A stretch of DNA of 64,000 nucleotides from Rhizobium sp. Pop5 (GTDB lineage: Bacteria; Pseudomonadota; Alphaproteobacteria; Rhizobiales; Rhizobiaceae): NCBI RefSeq assembly GCF_024721175.1, contig NZ_CP099399.1, positions 3,704,001 through 3,768,000 on the forward strand, written 5' to 3'. The notes beneath the pieces were generated by a model. The model worked only from the letters and a program-made list of their open reading frames with translations. It searched no databases and was not told the origin of the DNA. The position numbers were made by a program, and so were the translations under genes. How positions within the stretch are numbered: position 1 is the first letter of the stretch; each line of letters starts with the position of its first letter. Below are positions 20,349 through 32,427 of this stretch, piece after piece.

Positions 20349-23333
20349 TTAACCGCCCAGGGCATCCTCGAGGAATGCCGAAAGCTGCGACAGATGCTTG
20401 GACATCAGGCCGGTGGCCGGCGAGGCGGCGGCAGGACGGCCGGTGTAACGGACGCGCTGATATTTCGCATCGATATGGGCAAGCACCCATTCAAGGAACG
20501 GGTCGATGAACGACCAGGCGCCCATGTTCTTCGGCTCTTCCTGGCACCAGACCATCTCGGCATTGCGGAAGCGCGACAGCTCGTTAATGAGCGCCTTTGC
20601 CGGGAACGGATAGAGCTGCTCGACGCGCAGGAGATAGATGTCGTCGATGCCGCGCTTTTCACGCTCTTCGAGAAGATCGTAATAGACCTTACCGGAGCAC
20701 ATGACGACACGGCGGATCTTGTTGTCCTTCTGCAGCTTGATCGGACCGTCCTTGATCACTTCCGCATCGTCCCAGAGCAGGCGATGGAAGGCGGATTCGC
20801 CGGCCAGTTCGGCAAGCGTGGACACTGCCCGCTTGTGGCGCAGCAGCGACTTCGGCGTCATCAGGATCAGCGGCTTGCGGAAGTCGCGCTTCAGCTGCCG
20901 GCGCAGGATGTGGAAGTAGTTAGCCGGCGTCGTGACGTTGGCGACCTGCATGTTATCTTCCGCACAGAGCTGCAGGAAGCGTTCCAGGCGAGCCGAAGAG
21001 TGTTCCGGACCCTGGCCCTCATAGCCGTGTGGCAGCAGGCAGACGAGGCCCGACATGCGCAGCCACTTGCGTTCGCCCGACGAGATGAACTGGTCGAAGA
21101 CCACCTGCGCGCCGTTGGCGAAGTCGCCGAACTGCGCTTCCCAAAGCGTCAGCGCGTTCGGCCGGGCAAGCGAATAGCCATATTCGAAACCGAGAACGGC
21201 CTCTTCCGAAAGCATCGAGTTGATGACTTCGTAGCGTGCCTGCGTCGGCGCGAGATTGGCGAGCGGAATATAGCGCTCTTCGGTCTCCTGATCGTAGAGG
21301 ACCGAATGGCGCTGCGAGAAGGTGCCGCGTTCGCAATCCTGACCGGAGAGGCGGATCTTATGGCCGTCGACGACCAGCGAACCGAAAGCAAGCGCTTCGC
21401 CCATCGCCCAGTCGATGCCCTCGCCGGTGGCTATCATGTTAGCGCGGTTTTCCATGAAGCGCTGGATCGTGCGATGCGCATTGAAGCCAGCCGGGATCTC
21501 CGAGAGCTTCCGGCCGATCTCCTTCAGCGTCTTCATCGGCATGGCGGTCTTGCCGCGGCGCTGCTCGTCGGCATTATCGGCCGTGCGCAGGCCTGACCAT
21601 TCACCGTCAAGCCAGTCGGCCTTATTAGGCTTGTAGTGCTGGCCGGCCTCGAACTCCTGCTCGAGATGCGCGCGCCAGTCGGCCTTCATCTTCTCGACTT
21701 CGCCGTCGGTGAGCAGGCCTTCGCGGACCAGACGTTCCGCATAGAGCTGCAGGACCGTCTTGTGGCTGCGGATCACCTTGTACATCTTCGGCTGCGTGAA
21801 GGACGGTTCGTCGCCTTCATTGTGGCCGTAGCGGCGGTAGCAGAACATGTCGAGCACCACAGGCTTGTGGAACTTCATGCGGAATTCGGTGGCGATCTTG
21901 GCGCCGTAAACGACCGCTTCCGGATCGTCGCCATTGACGTGCAGGATCGGTGCTTCGATCATCTTGGCGACGTCGGACGGGTAGGGCGACGAGCGCGAGA
22001 AGGCCGGGTTCGTGGTGAAGCCAATCTGGTTGTTGATGATAACGTGCATCGTACCGGCGACGCGGTGGCCGCGCAGACCGGAAAGACCCAGGATTTCAGC
22101 AATGACGCCCTGGCCGGCAAAAGCCGCGTCGCCGTGGATCAGGAGCGGCAGAACCTTTGCGCGTTCGGAAAGCGGAATGATGTCGCCGTCCCAGACGGTG
22201 GCGCTCATATCCTGCTTGGCGCGAGCCTTGCCCATGACGACGGGGTCGACGATTTCGAGATGCGAGGGGTTCGCGGTCAGCGAGACGTGCACCTTGTTGC
22301 CGTCGAACTCACGGTCGGAGGAGGCGCCGAGATGGTATTTGACATCGCCGGAACCTTCGACTTCGTCAGGCGCGTAAGAGCCGCCCTTGAATTCGTGGAA
22401 GATGGCGCGGTGCGGCTTGCCCATAACCTGGGAAAGCACGTTCAGACGGCCGCGATGGGCCATGCCGAACACGGCTTCCTTGAGGCCGAGATGGCCGCCG
22501 CGCTTCAGGATCTGCTCCAGAGCCGGGATCAGCGATTCACCGCCGTCGAGGCCGAAGCGCTTGGTGCCCTTGAACTTGACGTCGAGGAACTGCTCGTAAC
22601 CTTCGGCTTCGACGAGCTTGGCAAGGATCGCCTTCTTGCCTTCGGCCGAGAAAGCCACGCCCTTGTCCGGACCTTCGATGCGTTCCTGAATCCATGCCTT
22701 CTCCTCAGGATTGGAGATATGCATGAATTCGACGCCGAGTGTCGAGCAGTAGGTGCGCTCGAGAATCTCGATCATCTCGCGGATGGTCGCGTATTCCAGG
22801 CCGAGCACGTTGTCGATGAAGATCTTGCGGTCGTAGTCGGCGGCCGTGAAGCCGTAATTTTCCGGCGACAGCTCGCGATAGTCGTCAACGGCCGCGGCAA
22901 TGCCGAGCGGATCGAGCTTGGCATGCAGGTGGCCGCGCATGCGGTAGGCGCGGATCATCATGATGGCGCGCACGGAATCGCGCGTCGCCTGCAGCACGTC
23001 GGTGCTGTCGGCGGGCTTGCCCTCAGCGGCGGTCTTCGCCTTCACCTTGGTCTCGATGACCTTCTCGACGATGCCCCAGTCGCCGTCGAGAGCCGACACC
23101 AGATCACCGCTTGCCTGCAGCGGCCAGTTCTTCTTGCGCCAGGAAGCACCCTTGGCCGCCTTCTTCACATCGGCAGGATCCTCTTCCAGCGCCTTGAAGA
23201 AGGTGCGCCACTGATCGTCCACCGACGCCGGATCCTCTTCGTAGCGCGCATATAGCTGCTCGATATAGGCCGCGTTGGCGCCATCCAGAAACGAGGTGAT
23301 CTGAAACTGCTCGTTGGCTTCTTGCCGTGCCAT
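20349..23333 (-). CDS. sucA: 2-oxoglutarate dehydrogenase E1
   Basis: Thiamine-diphosphate-dependent E1 that decarboxylates 2-oxoglutarate and succinylates the E2 lipoyl group. The product is 994 aa when started at MARQEANEQFQ (23333). The N-terminus contains the E2-binding type segment (FLDGANAAYIEQLYARYE); GMAHRGRLNVL and the ThDP fold GDAAFAGQGV...NNQIGFTTNP are present; the C-terminal half carries LPHGYEGQGPEHSSARLERFL. The frame is open a further 33 codons, but these fall in a structured leader (23334-23501). Confidence 0.97.
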   Translation of the reverse strand: MARQEANEQFQITSFLDGANAAYIEQLYARYEEDPASVDDQWRTFFKALEEDPADVKKAAKGASWRKKNWPLQASGDLVSALDGDWGIVEKVIETKVKAKTAAEGKPADSTDVLQATRDSVRAIMMIRAYRMRGHLHAKLDPLGIAAAVDDYRELSPENYGFTAADYDRKIFIDNVLGLEYATIREMIEILERTYCSTLGVEFMHISNPEEKAWIQERIEGPDKGVAFSAEGKKAILAKLVEAEGYEQFLDVKFKGTKRFGLDGGESLIPALEQILKRGGHLGLKEAVFGMAHRGRLNVLSQVMGKPHRAIFHEFKGGSYAPDEVEGSGDVKYHLGASSDREFDGNKVHVSLTANPSHLEIVDPVVMGKARAKQDMSATVWDGDIIPLSERAKVLPLLIHGDAAFAGQGVIAEILGLSGLRGHRVAGTMHVIINNQIGFTTNPAFSRSSPYPSDVAKMIEAPILHVNGDDPEAVVYGAKIATEFRMKFHKPVVLDMFCYRRYGHNEGDEPSFTQPKMYKVIRSHKTVLQLYAERLVREGLLTDGEVEKMKADWRAHLEQEFEAGQHYKPNKADWLDGEWSGLRTADNADEQRRGKTAMPMKTLKEIGRKLSEIPAGFNAHRTIQRFMENRANMIATGEGIDWAMGEALAFGSLVVDGHKIRLSGQDCERGTFSQRHSVLYDQETEERYIPLANLAPTQARYEVINSMLSEEAVLGFEYGYSLARPNALTLWEAQFGDFANGAQVVFDQFISSGERKWLRMSGLVCLLPHGYEGQGPEHSSARLERFLQLCAEDNMQVANVTTPANYFHILRRQLKRDFRKPLILMTPKSLLRHKRAVSTLAELAGESAFHRLLWDDAEVIKDGPIKLQKDNKIRRVVMCSGKVYYDLLEEREKRGIDDIYLLRVEQLYPFPAKALINELSRFRNAEMVWCQEEPKNMGAWSFIDPFLEWVLAHIDAKYQRVRYTGRPAAASPATGLMSKHLSQLSAFLEDALGG

Positions 23334-23501
23334 GGTGATATGCGAACGCTTCCGTCCGCCTCCTGACTTTGATGATTTTGCCGGATCGATCGCCGGCTGC
23401 CGCATTCCGATCGCCGCCTGTCCGCGGCGCATCTGCTGGTCTCGTGTGCGAGCCGGGCGGAAGGCGCAGATGCCGTTCCTCCGCCCGGTCTATGGGTGGC
23501 T
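23334..23501 (-). promoter_or_regulatory. Structured sucD-sucA intergenic leader with possible pseudoknot
   Basis: This is the only sizeable gap inside the suc genes (168 nt). On the minus-strand RNA, stem 1 pairs 23480-23488 with 23453-23461 (9 bp, perfect). Its loop contains 23466-23473, which can pair perfectly over 8 bp with 23429-23436, giving an H-type pseudoknot. A small CTCG/CGAG hairpin (23441-23452) lies between. Two more stems follow: 23412-23417 with 23424-23429, and 23380-23384 with 23393-23397. No T-run follows stem 1, so it is not a plain terminator. A cis-regulatory RNA is inference. Confidence 0.45.
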
Positions 23502-24404
23502 TCAGCCCTTGAGGACTTCAACCAGCGTCTTGCCGAGGCGGGCCGGCGACGGCGACACCTTGATGCCTGCCGATTCCATTGCCGCGATCTTCGATTCCGC
23601 ATCGCCCTTGCCGCCTGAAACCACGGCACCGGCATGGCCCATGGTGCGGCCCTTCGGCGCCGTGCGGCCGGCAATGAAGCCTGCCATCGGCTTCTTGCGG
23701 CCCTTCTTGGCTTCGTCCTTCAGGAACTGGGCCGCGTCTTCTTCAGCCGAGCCGCCGATTTCGCCGATCATGATGATCGAAGTCGTGGCTTCGTCGGCGA
23801 GGAACATCTCGAGCACGTCGATGAACTCGGTGCCCTTGACCGGGTCGCCGCCGATGCCGACGGCCGTCGTCTGGCCGAGGCCCTCGTTGGAAGTCTGGAA
23901 GACGGCTTCGTAGGTCAGCGTGCCCGAACGGGAAACGATGCCGACCGAACCCTTGCGGAAGATCGAGCCCGGCATGATGCCGATCTTGCATTCTTCAGGC
24001 GTCAGGATGCCTGGGCAGTTCGGCCCAAGCAGGCGCGACTTGGAGCGGTCGAGGCGAGCCTTGACGCGTACCATGTCCATGACCGGGATGCCTTCGGTGA
24101 TGCAGGTGATGAACGGGATCTCGGCGTCGATCGCTTCGATGATCGCATCGGCGGCACCGGCCGGCGGAACGTAGATGACGGTTGCGTCGGCGCCCGTCTT
24201 TTCCTTGCCTTCGGCAACGGTTGCGAAGATCGGCAGGCTTTCGCCCTTCGCGCCGGTCCAGGTTTCACCGCCCTTCTTCGGGTGGATACCGCCAACCATC
24301 TGGGTGCCGTAATAAGCGAGCGCCTGTTCGGTGTGGAAGGTGCCGGTCTTGCCGGTCAGGCCCTGAACGAGAACCTTGGTGTCTTTGTTGACGAGAATGG
24401 ACAT
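23502..24404 (-). CDS. sucD: Succinyl-CoA synthetase alpha subunit
   Basis: Alpha subunit of succinyl-CoA synthetase, 300 aa. It has the CoA-binding Rossmann motif [15 protein letters not shown], the [10 protein letters not shown] segment, [12 protein letters not shown], and the phosphohistidine loop at [17 protein letters not shown]. Start [11 protein letters not shown] at 24404. Instead of following sucC directly, it is separated from it by a DUF1579-like gene. Confidence 0.97.
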   Translation of the reverse strand: MSILVNKDTKVLVQGLTGKTGTFHTEQALAYYGTQMVGGIHPKKGGETWTGAKGESLPIFATVAEGKEKTGADATVIYVPPAGAADAIIEAIDAEIPFITCITEGIPVMDMVRVKARLDRSKSRLLGPNCPGILTPEECKIGIMPGSIFRKGSVGIVSRSGTLTYEAVFQTSNEGLGQTTAVGIGGDPVKGTEFIDVLEMFLADEATTSIIMIGEIGGSAEEDAAQFLKDEAKKGRKKPMAGFIAGRTAPKGRTMGHAGAVVSGGKGDAESKIAAMESAGIKVSPSPARLGKTLVEVLKG

Positions 24405-24417
24405 GCGAGGCCTTTGT

Positions 24418-24909
24418 TTAGGAGAGGTTGGAAGACGTGAGGGACGCGCGACGATAGGTGCCGCTGACGACCTCCTGCCAAGTATCGCTGCCTGCAGGCG
24501 AAAAGCTGACGCCCATCCGGTAGCAGTCTTCATTTTCGAATGCGAATACGGTGCGCTGTCTGCCGCGCGGTGAGGTCTTCATCAATACGAGTTCATTGCC
24601 GTTCCACTGGCCGGAAGCCGGCGAAGGCGGCGCAAAACCCGCAGTATCGAACTGGTAGAGCTTGTAGGCCTGGTCCGAACCATCGAAGCCGAAAACATTG
24701 CGGGCTTCGAACGAGACTTCGCCGTCGCGTATCTGGCGGTAGCACTGCTCGAGGAAAAATCCACCGAACAGCGTCTCGCCCGAAAGCTCGGCGCTGGCCT
24801 TGCCTTCCCTGGTCCACGCCGATGCCGCAACATCTTCCTCCCCTTCCCAGACGCCGGCAAAGGCGTTGAGGCGGAGATGAGCAGCCGATGGCGTGGACTG
24901 GAAAGCCAT
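24418..24909 (-). CDS. DUF1579-like protein between sucC and sucD
   Basis: A 163-aa cytosolic protein (no signal) that looks like the DUF1579 beta-barrel family: [13 protein letters not shown] at the N-terminus, [32 protein letters not shown] and FEFEN-like FAFENEDCY. Such lipocalin-like barrels bind small ligands, but function is unknown. Gaps are 8 nt from sucC and 13 nt to sucD, so it must be cotranscribed and it splits the two subunits of one enzyme. Confidence 0.8.
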   Translation of the reverse strand: MAFQSTPSAAHLRLNAFAGVWEGEEDVAASAWTREGKASAELSGETLFGGFFLEQCYRQIRDGEVSFEARNVFGFDGSDQAYKLYQFDTAGFAPPSPASGQWNGNELVLMKTSPRGRQRTVFAFENEDCYRMGVSFSPAGSDTWQEVVSGTYRRASLTSSNLS

Positions 24910-24917
24910 GACCGTCC

Positions 24918-26111
<1,194 letters not shown>

Positions 26112-26148
26112 GGGTTTATCCCTATTTCGATAACGTCAGCGCACCGGA

Positions 26149-27207
<1,059 letters not shown>

Positions 27208-27250
27208 TTAATTTTGATGCAGCGTTTTCAATCGTTTAGATACTAAAATT

Positions 27251-27266
27251 CTTACGTAAACGTAAG
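27251..27266. promoter_or_regulatory. Exact inverted repeat upstream of mdh
   Basis: CTTACGT-aa-ACGTAAG is a perfect 7-bp inverted repeat with a 2-nt centre, 140 nt before the mdh start and 20 nt after the zapE stop. It resembles the operators described for MerR-family LiuR-type regulators of branched-chain and fatty-acid catabolism (a match from memory). The regulator in this genome is unknown. Confidence 0.5.
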
Positions 27267-27285
27267 ATATTATGTCATCAGATTG

Positions 27286-28449
27286 TTACTCGGCGGCATG
27301 CTTCTCATGGTGCAGCGCAAGATATTCCGCGGTGCGCATTTCAAATAAGCGCGAGGCGGTGCGGTCGAATTCGAAGCCCTCAGTGCCCCGGCGATTGACA
27401 AGCAATTCCTCCGGCATCGCCGCTGCGGAAACATAAAGCCGTACGGCGTGATCGTAGAGCGTATCGACCAGAATGATGAACCGCTTGATCTGGTTCCGTT
27501 TTTCCGGCCCGAGCAAAGGAACGTGATCAAGGAAGACCGTATCGAAGCGTTTGGCGATCGCGAGAAAATCGGTCGCCCCGAGCGGCTTGTCGCAAAGATC
27601 GGCGAAAGAAAACCGCGCCATGCGGTCGGCGGCGAGCGGCACATGAATCGAGCGCCCCTTCATCGGAATCTCAAGCGGCTGCGCTTTGCGTCCGTGCAGT
27701 GCCTGCGTCCAGGAGGCTTCCATCGCCATGTCGTTATGTTCGCTGATCGGCACCAGGTAGACCGGCTGGCTGTTCAGTTTCTCCATCCGGTAGTCGGTGG
27801 GGGAATCCAGCGTGACGATATCGACATGCTGCTTGAGCAGAGCGACGAAGGGCAGGAAAAGGCCGCGATTGAGACCGTCCCTATAGAGATTGTCCGGCTC
27901 GACGTTCGAGGTCGCCACCAGCACGCACCCCCGCGCGAAGAGTTCGGAGAACAGCCGCGACAGGATCATCGCATCGGCAATGTCGGTGACCGTGAACTCG
28001 TCGAAGCAAAGCAGCTCCGCTTCCTCGTAAAGCGCTGCGGCAACCGGCGGCATCGGATCGGCCTGCTTGGTCTCGCCGTTCTTGAGCTTCAACCTGTGCG
28101 CCGCGATGCGGTTGTGCACATCGGCCATGAATTCGTGGAAATGCGCCCGCCGCTTCTTCCTGCATGGCGCCATCGAGAAGAACATGTCCATCAGCATGGT
28201 CTTGCCGCGCCCGACGCTGCCGTGGATATAAAGTCCCTTGACGCCGCCCACGGCCTTCTTCTTCGAAGCGAACAGCCAGCCGAGCGCGCTCGATTTTGCC
28301 GCCGGCCGTTGCTGCTTCAGCCCGGCAAGCACCCGGTCCAGACTTTTCGCCACATCCATCTGGGCGGAATCGACCTGCAGCGCACCTGAGATCGTCAGCG
28401 ACTTGAGCTGTTCGCAGACGCTGAGCGCATAATCTGGCATTGGCTGCAT
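27286..28449 (-). CDS. zapE: Cell division protein ZapE (AFG1-like ATPase)
   Basis: AFG1/LACE1-type AAA ATPase associated with the FtsZ ring and protein quality control. The 387-aa product has Walker A GSVGRGKT at about residue 77, Walker B LLCFDEF, and the typical VATSNVEPDNLY sensor region. Adjacent to mdh as in many alphaproteobacteria. Its start may be ATG 28449 or ATG 28440 (MPDYALSV). Confidence 0.93.
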   Translation of the reverse strand: MQPMPDYALSVCEQLKSLTISGALQVDSAQMDVAKSLDRVLAGLKQQRPAAKSSALGWLFASKKKAVGGVKGLYIHGSVGRGKTMLMDMFFSMAPCRKKRRAHFHEFMADVHNRIAAHRLKLKNGETKQADPMPPVAAALYEEAELLCFDEFTVTDIADAMILSRLFSELFARGCVLVATSNVEPDNLYRDGLNRGLFLPFVALLKQHVDIVTLDSPTDYRMEKLNSQPVYLVPISEHNDMAMEASWTQALHGRKAQPLEIPMKGRSIHVPLAADRMARFSFADLCDKPLGATDFLAIAKRFDTVFLDHVPLLGPEKRNQIKRFIILVDTLYDHAVRLYVSAAAMPEELLVNRRGTEGFEFDRTASRLFEMRTAEYLALHHEKHAAE

Positions 28450-28490
28450 GAGGGCATATCCGCCTGGGATCGTTTACCGCGCCGGCTGGT

Positions 28491-29006
28491 TTACCGGCTG
28501 AGGCTGATCTGCTGGCCGGTGCTGGTCTGTCCCTCGAAACGGTTGTCGGCCGTCTTAAAGACGCTGCCGATCTGGTTGCCCGAGCGGTCCTTGAGCAGCA
28601 CCTGCTTGCCGGCAACCTCCCAGGAGCCCATCGCCGTCAGCTCACCGACGCAGCCGCGCGTGCCTCCGCGCGAACCGCTGCCGAGATTCGTGAGCGTCAG
28701 GAACATGTCGCAGCTGCCGTTGACGCGCCAGCTTCCGACCATCGATTCCTTGGTGACGTCGAGCGCATTGGCGGCCATTGCGCCCGGCTGCGCACCCGAT
28801 ACCGGCGCCGTCGCTGTCGGCGCGGCCGGAAACTGCGAGCTGCCGGTCGGCGGCGGAAGTTGCCCGCCCTGCACGGAGGGAACCGGCTGCGCCGTCAGCG
28901 GCGTCGGCACCGAATTTGGGCTGGAGTTGTAATTGTATGCCGTCCGATCACAACCGGCTAGCGCGAGAGTCACCACCAGACCGGTCATCGCATATCGCAA
29001 CTGCAT
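28491..29006 (-). CDS. Omp19-like lipoprotein (AprI/Inh domain)
   Basis: A 171-aa lipoprotein: N-terminal signal with lipobox LALAGC, then a Pro-rich linker, then a C-terminal AprI/Inh-type beta-barrel ([14 protein letters not shown]...[13 protein letters not shown]...[15 protein letters not shown]). It closely resembles Brucella Omp19, an outer-membrane lipoprotein reported to inhibit host proteases. Three ATGs stand in a row at 29012, 29009 and 29006; AGGAG lies only one base before the first, so the third (7-nt spacing) is the likely start. Confidence 0.88.
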   Translation of the reverse strand: MQLRYAMTGLVVTLALAGCDRTAYNYNSSPNSVPTPLTAQPVPSVQGGQLPPPTGSSQFPAAPTATAPVSGAQPGAMAANALDVTKESMVGSWRVNGSCDMFLTLTNLGSGSRGGTRGCVGELTAMGSWEVAGKQVLLKDRSGNQIGSVFKTADNRFEGQTSTGQQISLSR

Positions 29007-29012
29007 CATCAT

Positions 29013-29389
29013 ACTCCTGAATTCGGCTATCGCCGCAAAGAAACGGGCGTGAGACAAGTCCGATTATCGTAATTCGCTTTGGTTAATCAAGTCAGGCGAC
29101 ATAAATTGCCCGCGACAACCACTAACCGAAAAACGATACAGTTCAACTGTCTCGTTGCAGAACTTCCTGCACATAGAATTTGTCAGCAAGGTGTTGCGCG
29201 CGTCCATCTCTGTCAGGATCCCAGTCAAAGTCTCGTGTCGTCTTGGAATAGTATGTGAACGACTTTGCAGGAGGGATAGCAGCGGCTCGACGCGAATACC
29301 CTGCTCGCGCACCGAGGCGCGCCGCGGCCTGATTTCTTTGACGGCTTCGGGATCGAAGCCGCCTATTCCGCCATCGTCTTGCGGGTGGA
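29013..29389. other. Intergenic region without a supported gene
   Basis: 377 nt between sdhB and the Omp19-like gene, AT-richer than its surroundings. It holds the ribosome site of the Omp19-like gene (AGGAG within 29014-29018) and an 8-bp hairpin (29342-29349 with 29354-29361) about 30 nt after the sdhB stop. The hairpin has no clean T-run. Short frames on both strands have poor codon bias. Confidence 0.6.
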
Positions 29390-30169
29390 TCAGACCCGGC
29401 GTTCGACCATCATCTTCTTGATTTCTGCGATCGCCTTAGCAGGGTTGAGGCCCTTCGGGCAGGTCTGCGCGCAGTTCATGATCGTGTGGCAGCGATAGAG
29501 GCGGAACGGATCCTCGAGATTGTCGAGGCGTTCGCCGGTCGCTTCGTCTCTGGAATCGATCAGCCAGCGATAGGCCTGCAGCAAGACGGCCGGGCCGAGG
29601 TAGCGGTCGCCGTTCCACCAGTAGCTCGGACAGGAAGTCGAGCAGCAGGCGCAGAGAATGCATTCATAGAGACCGTCGAGCTTCTGGCGATCCTCGTGGC
29701 TCTGCTTCCATTCCTTGGCCGGCGCCGGCGACACCGTCTTCAGCCACGGCTCGATCGAACGATGCTGGGCATAGAAGTTGGTGAGATCGGGAACTAGATC
29801 CTTGACGACAGGCAGATGCGGCAGCGGATAGATCTTCACCGCACCCTTGATATCGTCGAGGCCCTTGGTGCAGGCAAGCGTGTTCGTGCCGTCGATGTTC
29901 ATCGCGCAGGAGCCGCAGATACCTTCGCGACAGGAGCGGCGCAGCGTCAGCGTCGGATCGATCTTGTTCTTGATGTAGAGCAAGCCGTCGAGCACCATCG
30001 GGCCGCAATCATCGACATCGATGTAGAAAGTGTCGATCGACGGGTTCTGACCATCGTCAGGGCTCCAGCGGTAGACGCGGAACTCACGGGTGTTCTTGGC
30101 ACCCGCCGGCTTCGGCCAGACCTTGCCTTCGCGCATCTGAGAATTCTTGGGGAGGGCGAGTTCAACCAT
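29390..30169 (-). CDS. sdhB: Succinate dehydrogenase iron-sulfur subunit
   Basis: SdhB, 259 aa, passes electrons from FAD to ubiquinone. The [2Fe-2S] ligands lie in CREGICGSC plus a later Cys (NTLACT), and the [4Fe-4S] and [3Fe-4S] clusters use [34 protein letters not shown]. Last gene of sdhC-sdhD-sdhA-sdhB, 18 nt after sdhA. Confidence 0.97.
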   Translation of the reverse strand: MVELALPKNSQMREGKVWPKPAGAKNTREFRVYRWSPDDGQNPSIDTFYIDVDDCGPMVLDGLLYIKNKIDPTLTLRRSCREGICGSCAMNIDGTNTLACTKGLDDIKGAVKIYPLPHLPVVKDLVPDLTNFYAQHRSIEPWLKTVSPAPAKEWKQSHEDRQKLDGLYECILCACCSTSCPSYWWNGDRYLGPAVLLQAYRWLIDSRDEATGERLDNLEDPFRLYRCHTIMNCAQTCPKGLNPAKAIAEIKKMMVERRV

Positions 30170-30187
30170 GCCAGGTTCCTCTTGAGA

Positions 30188-32029
30188 TCAGTAGACGCGG
30201 GCTTTGGGCTCGATCTTGTGCGGATCGATGCCTTCGGCAATCAAGTCGGTATGAACAGGCCGGTATTCCAGTTTCACGTCGCCTGCCTCGTTCACCCAGG
30301 CAAGCGTGTGCTTGCGCCAGTTGACGTCGTCGCGGCCGCCGAAGGGGCCGGAGGTGAAGTCTTCGCGGGCATGCGAGCCGCGGCTTTCCTTGCGGGCCTC
30401 GGCACCGTAGATCGTCGTGATGGCATTGGCCATCAGGTTCTGTAGCTCCAGCGTCTCGACCAGGTCCGAGTTCCAGACCATCGAACGGTCGGTGACCTTG
30501 ATGTCGCGCATTTCCTGCCAGATCGCCGAAATGCGCCGGCAACCGGATTCCAGCGATTCCTGCGTGCGGAAGACGGCCGCGTCTTCCTGCATGGCACGCT
30601 GCATTTTTTCGCGCAGTACCGCCGTCGGCGTGCCCCCGCTGGCATGACGCAGACCGTCGAAACGATCCATGATCTTGTCGCAGGCGGCAACGTTCAACGC
30701 CGGAACCGGCGCTGCGCGGTCGATGACTTCGCCTGCGCGGATCGCAGCGGCGCGGCCGAAGACGACAAGGTCGATCAGCGAGTTCGAGCCGAGACGGTTG
30801 GCACCGTGCACCGAGGCGCAGCCGGCTTCACCGACCGCCATCAGGCCCGGGATGATCCGTTCCGGATTGGCGCTGTCGGCGTTCAGCACTTCGCCCCAAT
30901 AGTTGGTGGGAATGCCGCCCATATTGTAGTGGACGGTCGGCAGGACCGGGATCGGCTCGCGGGTGACGTCGACGCCGGCAAAGATCTTGGCGCTCTCGGA
31001 AATGCCCGGCAGCCGCTCGTGCAGCACGGCCGGGTCGAGATGGTCGAGATGCAGGAAGATGTGATCCTTGTTCTTGCCGACGCCGCGGCCTTCGCGGATT
31101 TCAAGCGTCATGCAGCGCGAGACGACATCGCGCGAGGCGAGGTCCTTGGCCGAAGGCGCATAGCGCTCCATAAAGCGCTCGCCTTCGGCATTGACGAGAT
31201 AGCCGCCCTCGCCGCGTGCGCCCTCGGTGATCAGACATCCCGAACCGTAGATGCCTGTGGGGTGGAACTGCACGAACTCCATGTCCTGCAACGGCAGGCC
31301 GGCGCGCGCCACCATGCCGCCGCCGTCGCCGGTGCAGGTATGGGCCGAGGTCGCGGAGAAATAGGCGCGGCCGTAGCCGCCGGTCGCCAGCACCACCATC
31401 TTGGCGGCGAAGCGATGGATCGAGCCGTCATCAAGACACCAGGCGACGACGCCGGTGCAGCGGCTGCCGTCTTCCGACATGATCAGGTCGAGGGCGAAAT
31501 ATTCGACGAAGAATTCGGCGTTGTTGCGAAGCGATTGGCCGTAGAGCGTGTGCAGGATCGCGTGGCCGGTGCGGTCGGCGACGGCGCAGGTACGCTGCAC
31601 CGGCGGGCCTTCGCCATAATTCTGCATATGGCCGCCGAACGGTCGCTGGTAGATCTTGCCTTCCTCGTTGCGCGAGAACGGCACGCCGTAATGCTCGAGC
31701 TCATAGACGGCCTTCGGCGCTTCCATGGCGAGATATTGCATGGCGTCGACGTCGCCGAGCCAGTCCGAGCCCTTGACGGTGTCGTAGAGGTGCCATTGCC
31801 AGCTGTCGGGCGTCATATTCTGCAGCGAAGCGGCAATGCCGCCCTGGGCTGCGACCGTATGCGAGCGGGTCGGGAAAACCTTGGTGATGCAGGCCGTGCG
31901 GAAACCCTGCTCGGCCATGCCGAGCGTGGCGCGCAGTCCGGCGCCGCCGGCGCCGACGACGATCACGTCATAGGAATGATCGACATATTTGTAGGCCTTG
32001 CCATTCTGGGCGGGGGAGGTCGGTGCCAT
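30188..32029 (-). CDS. sdhA: Succinate dehydrogenase flavoprotein subunit
   Basis: SdhA, 613 aa, oxidises succinate to fumarate. Dinucleotide motif [11 protein letters not shown], covalent FAD attachment His in SHTVAAQGG (H57), substrate motif [21 protein letters not shown], and [21 protein letters not shown] near the C-terminal third. It follows sdhD by 7 nt. Confidence 0.98.
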   Translation of the reverse strand: MAPTSPAQNGKAYKYVDHSYDVIVVGAGGAGLRATLGMAEQGFRTACITKVFPTRSHTVAAQGGIAASLQNMTPDSWQWHLYDTVKGSDWLGDVDAMQYLAMEAPKAVYELEHYGVPFSRNEEGKIYQRPFGGHMQNYGEGPPVQRTCAVADRTGHAILHTLYGQSLRNNAEFFVEYFALDLIMSEDGSRCTGVVAWCLDDGSIHRFAAKMVVLATGGYGRAYFSATSAHTCTGDGGGMVARAGLPLQDMEFVQFHPTGIYGSGCLITEGARGEGGYLVNAEGERFMERYAPSAKDLASRDVVSRCMTLEIREGRGVGKNKDHIFLHLDHLDPAVLHERLPGISESAKIFAGVDVTREPIPVLPTVHYNMGGIPTNYWGEVLNADSANPERIIPGLMAVGEAGCASVHGANRLGSNSLIDLVVFGRAAAIRAGEVIDRAAPVPALNVAACDKIMDRFDGLRHASGGTPTAVLREKMQRAMQEDAAVFRTQESLESGCRRISAIWQEMRDIKVTDRSMVWNSDLVETLELQNLMANAITTIYGAEARKESRGSHAREDFTSGPFGGRDDVNWRKHTLAWVNEAGDVKLEYRPVHTDLIAEGIDPHKIEPKARVY

Positions 32030-32036
32030 GTCGAGC

Positions 32037-32417
32037 TTATCCTACGAATGCGATTTTCAGAATGGCGAAGAGACAGAGGCCGGCGATCAGGATCGCAAAG
32101 AACGTGTTCAGCATCAGCAGGGCGATCTTGCCGAACTCGCCGTGCGCGTAATCCTCGATGATGGCCTGCATGCCGAGCTTCATGTGGATCACGCCTGATA
32201 TCACCATCAGCCCCATGACGACGGCGACGAAGGGGTTCGACAGTGCGCGAACCACATCAGCATAGGGCGCGCCCGCATAGGTGATCATGAAGATGACGAA
32301 GAAGAGGATGAGCGGAATGTTGGCGACGGCCGTCAGCCGCTGGCGCCAGAAATGATCCGTGCCATCCTTGGCGGAGCCGAGCCCGCGAACCTTGCCGAGG
32401 GGGGTGCGCATATCCAT
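32037..32417 (-). CDS. sdhD: Succinate dehydrogenase membrane anchor subunit
   Basis: SdhD, 126 aa, with three transmembrane helices. Heme/quinone-site residues are suggested by [15 protein letters not shown] and by [15 protein letters not shown], with the conserved His in helix 2 and the D-Y pair after it. Forms the quinone-binding membrane domain with SdhC, 10 nt upstream. Confidence 0.95.
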   Translation of the reverse strand: MDMRTPLGKVRGLGSAKDGTDHFWRQRLTAVANIPLILFFVIFMITYAGAPYADVVRALSNPFVAVVMGLMVISGVIHMKLGMQAIIEDYAHGEFGKIALLMLNTFFAILIAGLCLFAILKIAFVG

Positions 32418-32427
32418 GAGACGACCT

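Noticed and set aside
18666..21596. 976-codon plus-strand ORF
   Set aside because: Shadow of sucA, sucB and the genes between; no known domain.
21636..23255. 539-codon plus-strand ORF
   Set aside because: Antisense of sucA.
29064..29312. 82-codon minus-strand ORF
   Set aside because: AT-rich, atypical codon use and no ribosome site; kept as intergenic.
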